Assembly (NCBI RefSeq): GCF_036711975.1
Contig: NC_091976.1
Coordinates: forward strand, 19,902,001-19,966,000
DNA: 64,000 bases
Reading direction: 5' to 3'
Origin: Onthophagus taurus
Taxonomy: Eukaryota > Arthropoda > Insecta > Coleoptera > Scarabaeidae
The notes below the pieces were generated by a model. It made no database searches. It saw nothing but the letters and a program-made list of their open reading frames with translations, and was not told the DNA's origin. This document shows, piece by piece, positions 58,544 through 64,000 of the stretch; position 1 is the stretch's first letter; each line of letters begins with the position of its first letter. The position numbers and the translations under genes were made by a program.

Positions 58544-58888
58544 TTGGTGGAGGCGCTAGAAAACGATAACAACTTGTTTACGGATTTCGTTGCATCCCGA
58601 GTTATTTCTTTTCGCGACTACGTATTGAAGTGGGTGGCAAATTCACAGTATTATTATTATATTCGATATAATTCTGGGAATTTTTATTTTGAAGTTGAAT
58701 TCCTCGGTGTGTTCGAACACGTGTTGTTAAAGAACGTAGGGGTATTTTACAAAACCGTCACAACATCAAAGACACCTACACGGATTTTATGGAAGGTCAG
58801 TTCGCAAATAAACTGCGCCCCCACGCGAATATTGCGGGGGTTGAAAGTCTTTTCTGGAATTTTATTTTCCAACAATACATGTTTATAA
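58544..58888 (+). other. unassigned 114-codon open frame
   Basis: The longest unexplained open frame in the 51-61 kb region. It starts MVEALENDNNLFTDFVASRV. Composition is more balanced than the surrounding AT-rich DNA, and GC-rich words cluster near its end (GCGCCCCCACGCG). I recognise no domain; no signal peptide or membrane segment. It may be chance within a conserved non-coding block. Confidence 0.2.
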
Positions 58889-59040
58889 TCCGATTTAAAT
58901 TGCTTAAATCTTTATGCTCTTTTGTGAGGGAATTATCATTTAATTGATTTCAATTGTGTTTGAAAAATGTATACCATAAAAATAGTTTTGATGAGGTTAA
59001 GAAAAATTAATTTGAATTAGTTGTGGGGTAAATGTTTCTT

Positions 59041-59960
59041 TTTTGCTGTGCTACATTGAATGTAGAACGGTTCGTGAATACATCCATATCCAGAATGACG
59101 TCATACAGGAAAGCGTTTGGGGAAGGCGCAAGCGTGAAACAGAAGTTAACCTATATACGGTGCGCTAAAATTAACTTGGAGGGCTAAGAATAGTGTCCTC
59201 GGCGAGACGACGACGTTGGATTCCGGTAGAGAAAGGCGCATTGGTCGTTACCCTTTAGGGTTCGGTCCGAAGCGGTGGCTATCTTCAATATTCTATCAAT
59301 TAGGCATCGTTTTTTTTTCTTCTTGAAAATGAAAAAAGTTGAAGCGACTCGTGGGGCCCTGAAACCACGGTCGATATATGCAAGGATTGCCGCAATCCAA
59401 TTAGAAGCTCAAAAGAGGCCTTGAAAAGTGACGATCGGCTAGGTTGGTACTAAGAATTCAGTTCGATAATTTTTAATACATATCTAGCCGATCTTTACTT
59501 TTTAAACAACGTTTCAATGATTTTGAAGAAAATCATCATTAATTTTTTGGGAGGTTTTGGAGACTAGCCAAGCCATGGGCGGAAGTTGTGTGTTATTGAA
59601 CTAATTTCTGCCTGTGACGGGTTCACGTCTACTAAATCATCAACAACAAATAATAATAAATATAATTAATAAATATTAATAATAAGAAATAAATTTATAC
59701 ATTAAATTTTTTTAATTTTACTGTAATTTATTATTCACCCTGTAAATACCTTCCGGTCCCTAAACGTTCGTATAAATTAAGTTTCGAATAACGGCACGCC
59801 ACCGTCATCGCCCTATACGGCTTCCACGGTAATCCTATAACATAGTAAAACAAGACGGGGAATTTTTGTAGCTTCTTCGTCAACGGTGTCACGTCTCTAT
59901 CTTTCGTTATAACACAGAGTTTCCGTTTCTATTATGTCTTCTTCCGGAATTATCATCTGT
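59041..59960. promoter_or_regulatory. GC-richer blocks with TGACGTCA site 6
   Basis: Three blocks (about 59070-59290, 59340-59450 and 59740-59960) stand out from AT-rich surroundings. The first holds a perfect TGACGTCA at 59096-59103 in the context CATATCCAGAATGACGTCAT, similar to site 2. No coding frame is convincing. They look like conserved regulatory DNA or non-coding exons. Confidence 0.4.
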
Positions 59961-60264
59961 GTCATAATTATGATTTATTTTAATAAATTTTTACTCTAAT
60001 TAATTAAAAGTCTTTGCTTATTATTTGATTTGAAGCGCTTTAAATGCGACACTTTTTAATTGATCCGAATAGTTAGGATATATTGCGAAATGAATATTTT
60101 TGTAGAAATTATTGCATTTAATCAGATTTTAATAAATTGTTAAATAAGGATGAAAAGAATTTTTTTACTTGCATAACAAGTAAAGCCCCTGAATGCGGAA
60201 TTTTTATACAATTATCGTTGACTATGAGGGGTTGTAACATGGTGGGGGTAATCACATCCCCCTT

Positions 60265-60375
60265 TATAAGCAGATGAAACCTATAAACATCGAGTAGTGT
60301 ATCGATATCGATGGGTGAGACAGTGTCCTAGGAACACTAGGGAACAATGGTCGGTAGTTGATAAGGTGCACAATG
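60265..60375 (+). promoter_or_regulatory. TATA box and short first exon ending in ATG
   Basis: TATAAG (60265-60270) precedes, by about 30 bases, a stretch that ends GTGCACAATG with a strong donor GTAAGT directly after the ATG. First exons that end exactly at the start codon are common in insect genes. The rest of the gene would lie to the right, beyond or across the ABCG paralogue on the other strand. It could share downstream exons with the candidate at 57967. Confidence 0.45.
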
Positions 60376-60379
60376 GTAA

Positions 60380-61088
60380 GTCAAAACATATCTTAAATTA
60401 TTAACAACAATCCTTTTTTCAACAAATATTCTTTCTTCTAAACTAAATCAAAACAATTCGTTTCACCATTTTTGTTCCCGATTTAATTATTGTTTCGAAT
60501 CGTCTTTTTAGTCAATGATTGATTTCTTAAGTTATTGCTTTAAAATATAATTTAAATAATTCAAAGACCAATGTGGGTCAACCACAATCGCACGTCTTGT
60601 AATTATAACTTTTGTGTGTGTGGGGAAGAACAGATGGTGCTCCATAATTCATAGGAACAGGTCTACCACTTCCCTTACTACGTAAACGTCACGCAACGTT
60701 AACTTATTCAAAATTTCTCTTATATTATACGGTATTAACTATCAATAACTGCTTCAATAAGAAAAAGTTAACTTCAAAAAAATCCGATGAAGAAATCCAC
60801 AAACAGGCGCTCACTGTAGCTGCTGGACGCAGCACAAGATTAGCTATATTATCTCTTGTGCGTGTGACAGTATGCTATTGTGGAACCTATACTCTTCAAA
60901 CAAATACACAAAAACGACAACGATGGAGAATCTTTTTAAATAAGTAAGTAAATTTAAAAATTTTTTTAGTTAAGTAATAATTTATAACAAAAAAACTAGG
61001 TACATAATGAGATTATTAATAATCGTTAAGTCATAAATTAAATAATTATTTAAACTATTCTAGTATCACACCTTAATATCGACTATTG
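60380..61088. other. 3' flank of second ABCG gene; no gene seen
   Basis: AT-rich sequence downstream of the ABCG paralogue stop codon (minus strand). It should hold that gene's 3' UTR; no canonical AATAAA lies within the first 60 bases. Nothing else recognised. Confidence 0.4.
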
Positions 61089-61893
61089 TTACGAAAGTTT
61101 CCTTTTGAGCGTTAAAAAGGCCATCACTCGAAAAACCACTACAAAAATGCAAAGACTAAGTACGTTCTCCCAAAAGGTAGGTTTGTCCATCCCCATTTCT
61201 TTTAATAATCTCTGCGGCACCCTATAGTGGCAATAAATTTCTTCGGAAGGACATGGTAAAGCGGGCCTATCAAATCCATAAATGATTTGCATGAAAGCTT
61301 CGGTTCCGTAAGATATATACGAGAAATAAGACATTATGTAGAATACTTTAGGCATATGCGGATAGAAACAAAGAAATCCACCAACAACGATCATCACAGC
61401 GCAACTTACGGCACCAATAAACGTCCCATTCTAAAAAAAACAAATTTATTACTATAAATAATTTCATTACTTATTATTGTTATTAATTGATAATTTCTTT
61501 AAAAATTTTATTACAGTCTTGACCCAAATGATAAAAAAACATTCAATGCCACTTCATTTTTTAGATAAACTCACCACGGGATTTACAACCGTTCCTAAAA
61601 CCGTTCCCATTCCTTCTGCTGATATCGATATTAAACAACAAATAAGGACAAACATAAAAAATCGATTAGCTTCAGCCGGTTGGGCGCTAAGAAAATATGC
61701 CACGCATGCGTAAGCAATGCAAAATATCACCTAAAAAATATAAAATTATAAAAATATAATTAATTATATATAAAAAAAAAGAAATTATTTACCTGAATTG
61801 GGATGTGACTCACTAAAAATGAAGCGTAATATGTTCTTAATTTATACCAATTATTGAATTGTTCTCGCTTTATTACAGGAAGTTCTAAAGGAA
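61089..61893 (-). CDS. second ABCG-family transporter, last three exons only
   Basis: Exons 61893-61793 (101 nt), 61730-61575 (156 nt) and 61430-61089 (ending in TAA) keep frame and encode about 199 aa of the membrane domain. Family marks: PLELPVIKREQFNNWYKLRT (the ABCG 'PlE..v..RE..N.WY' loop), 'GTVVNPVNGTFIG' and the extracellular 'CPSEEIYCHYR' block before the last helix, ending in KRKLS. The 101- and 156-nt exons have exactly the same lengths and phases as the matching exons of the ABCG gene at 12003-21475, so the two are paralogues with conserved structure. The N-terminal ATPase half must lie right of the window. Substrate unknown. Confidence 0.9.
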
Positions 61894-64000
61894 CTAAAAC
61901 ATAAATTAAAAAATATAATTAAAATATAATTCAATTAATTTTTTTTATTAATTAAAATTAATACTAAAAAGTTAAGTTTTAACAAATATTAACCCAAACG
62001 CTCAGTTCCGAGTGGCTCCCACATTTATTATCGATATTATCGATAATAATTAGCAGTCTCCCACCCGATATTTATATCATTAGGATGAAGAAAATGAACT
62101 CGAAGTACTCAGAGACGATTTTGTGAAACCTTCAACATCAACAATCTAATAAGATATGAAAAATTTTGGAAGCTTCGGAAAAGATGTTGCTGGTGTGTAT
62201 TCCAGACTGGACGTCGCGCCTTCATTTCTTTATGTAGGTAAAATAAAGCCGCGATAGAACCCTCTTCTCCCCGCATGGCTTATTTATGTTTCTTTTTAAT
62301 TTATACTTATTATTATTGAAGCATAACTTTGAAAAAGCGATAACGGAATCCGTTCAATTATTTCACTCAGCCGTTTTCGACATAACCGTTTCCTACTAAA
62401 CCTCGAATTTCTGTGAAACTATATGGAATATCGAAAAAATAAAATATGCCTCTTATTAAGGACACATCAGACTACCACTTGTTCAAAATTAATATTTTTG
62501 CATCAGATAGTTTTTGAGAAAAAAGTTGACAAAGTTGCCGACACCGTCAAAAAATCGTGTAGTTTCTTCATTTAACATGCAATAAAAAGAAAACCACAAA
62601 GACAAAAATTTTCAAATTCACATACATATGTTATGTAGAAATGTTCAGTAATTACAACAAACTTTACCACAATTTTTGTCATCGAGCGGTTGCGAAGATA
62701 CTGATCTCTAAAGTGAGTGCCTTTGACTTTTGGCAGGGATGGTAGAGTCATGTTAAATTTTCAACTTTGCAGAATAACACATAAACAACAGTAACGATGG
62801 ACAAAAATTAATTTGAGAAAAGCTGCTGGAGGTGTTGCATCTGGCTTTTCCGAATTTGAGTACACTTAGTGTAAGTAATAAAGATTCGATAAAACATCAA
62901 ATTAACCCAATCCATTGAAACTTAGAGAGGTGGTCATTGAAATCTTTCAAATTCTACCTAATTTAAACTATTTAAAAATTCCCTTCTTTATTTTTATATA
63001 AAAAATTGTACTGAAACCCAAACTTTTTACTTTACCTATATGAAAACTTTAATATAATTTCAGCTAGTAGTTTGGTATGCGGTGCTCTCTGTGAAGTTTC
63101 GGTCGAGTTCAGTTTTTGATGCATTGACTTAAAGAAATATTTAGGCGATAATTCAACACAATTAACATTATTAAAATTAATTTGTTTTGTTGCAACACCA
63201 CCTCAACCGTCTGAAACGAATACTATTTGCACGAAATACTCAATATGTTTTTTTAATTCAAGCGTATAGTTCTACAAGTGAGAGATGCAACAAATTGTCC
63301 CACATTTTTTGCTCCAGTTTAATGCACAAAATGACCTTTCAGTCAAAACCTTCCTCTATCGAACCGATTCACAATTCTGAAGCCCCTATCTTATAAGATT
63401 AGCAATGAAATAGTATTAATAATTATTTTATTTCGAAATTTCAATCCCCCCCCCCCCTCCCGCAACCAATAATTAATTCTTCGTATCAACATAGAAGAAA
63501 CAATCCACATCCTTGACCTAATCTGCATCAACATTCTAGGTGTTACCTCTCTATATAAAGAAGAAGAACCTCAGTTATATGGAAATAAATGCCTTCAAAG
63601 TTTGGTTGAGCTGGTTAGTTCCATCAAAATCAGGGGCATATTTATTGCGATTACAGAGGTTTAGAAGATGTATCTTATGACTCAAAGGAAGGTACTCTTT
63701 GCACTCTAACCTCGATAGATGGCCATGATCCACGCTGAGTTATTGAAAGATAAATTTCAAGCAACAACATTGTAAGAAGACTGAATTTAATATCCATTCC
63801 TGTGTCAGGAACATATTGAATTTCTGCTCCCTTATTATTGGAAGAAATTCATCATATATGTGTTCCAGACAAATATTTTCTACCATCTTATTTTATTGGA
63901 AGATAGTTCTACTAATTTATCAACAATCCTCATCTGTACTGAATTCGAACCTCCAAATGGCCCTTCCCAAAGATAACCTCTTGATGCCTAGCTTTTTAGA
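61894..64000. other. intron/flank of second ABCG gene; no exon identified
   Basis: More than 2 kb in which I cannot find the preceding ABCG exon (which should encode a hydrophobic segment ending in a phase-1 donor), so it is probably beyond the right edge. A run of 12 C is at 63446-63457. A plus-strand TCAGTT in GAGTTCAGTTTTTG near 63109 resembles an initiator but has no other support. Confidence 0.45.

Noticed and set aside
61477-61713. 78-codon plus-strand frame
   Set aside because: Antisense to the 156-nt ABCG exon on the minus strand.

Overview
The window is AT-rich nuclear DNA with spliced genes, GT-AG introns, insect-type protein families and many degenerate transposons. A holometabolous insect is most likely, and a beetle is my best guess from the feel of the proteins; the species cannot be named from the sequence alone. 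I reconstructed gene models by hand from open frames, splice sites and phase continuity, and every accepted exon chain keeps frame.

Layout. (1) 2.1-6.7 kb, minus: a TTC17-like TPR protein whose last exons lie off the left edge, with a 1.49-kb non-autonomous hAT element in an intron. (2) 6.7-12 kb: retroelement debris (RNase H-type non-LTR fragments, a solo LTR, a second hAT derivative). (3) 12.0-21.5 kb, plus: a complete 10-exon ABCG half-transporter (599 aa) whose fifth intron holds a nest of transposons. (4) 21.7-22.8 kb, minus: intronless KRR1 ribosome-biogenesis factor, convergent with the ABCG gene. (5) 23.0-28.1 kb, minus: a complete five-exon tetraspanin with a 4.2-kb intron carrying hAT and reverse-transcriptase remnants. 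(6) 28.5-32.1 kb, minus: a sorting nexin of the SNX9/18/33 (fly SH3PX1) type, SH3-PX-BAR, with an intron filled by hairpin repeats and a 217-bp tandem repeat. (7) 33.4-50.5 kb, minus: troponin I (fly wupA orthologue) with four alternative 101-nt exons, at least two standard carboxy-terminal exons, and a set of in-phase Pro-Ala-Glu-rich exons that would make a heavy troponin I ('troponin H'-like) of about 428 aa. (8) 51-60.4 kb: no recognisable protein gene, but GC-richer blocks, six perfect TGACGTCA sites, MEF2-type sites and several plus-strand first-exon candidates: probably regulatory DNA and alternative promoters. (9) 61.1-61.9 kb, minus: the last three exons of a second ABCG transporter that continues beyond the right edge.

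The genes do not form one pathway. Troponin I is the thin-filament inhibitory subunit of muscle; the two ABCG genes are paralogues with matching exon lengths (101 and 156 nt). The most interesting locus is troponin I, because of its modular Pro-Ala-rich 3' exons and the regulatory-looking region upstream. Much of the remaining DNA is transposon-derived.
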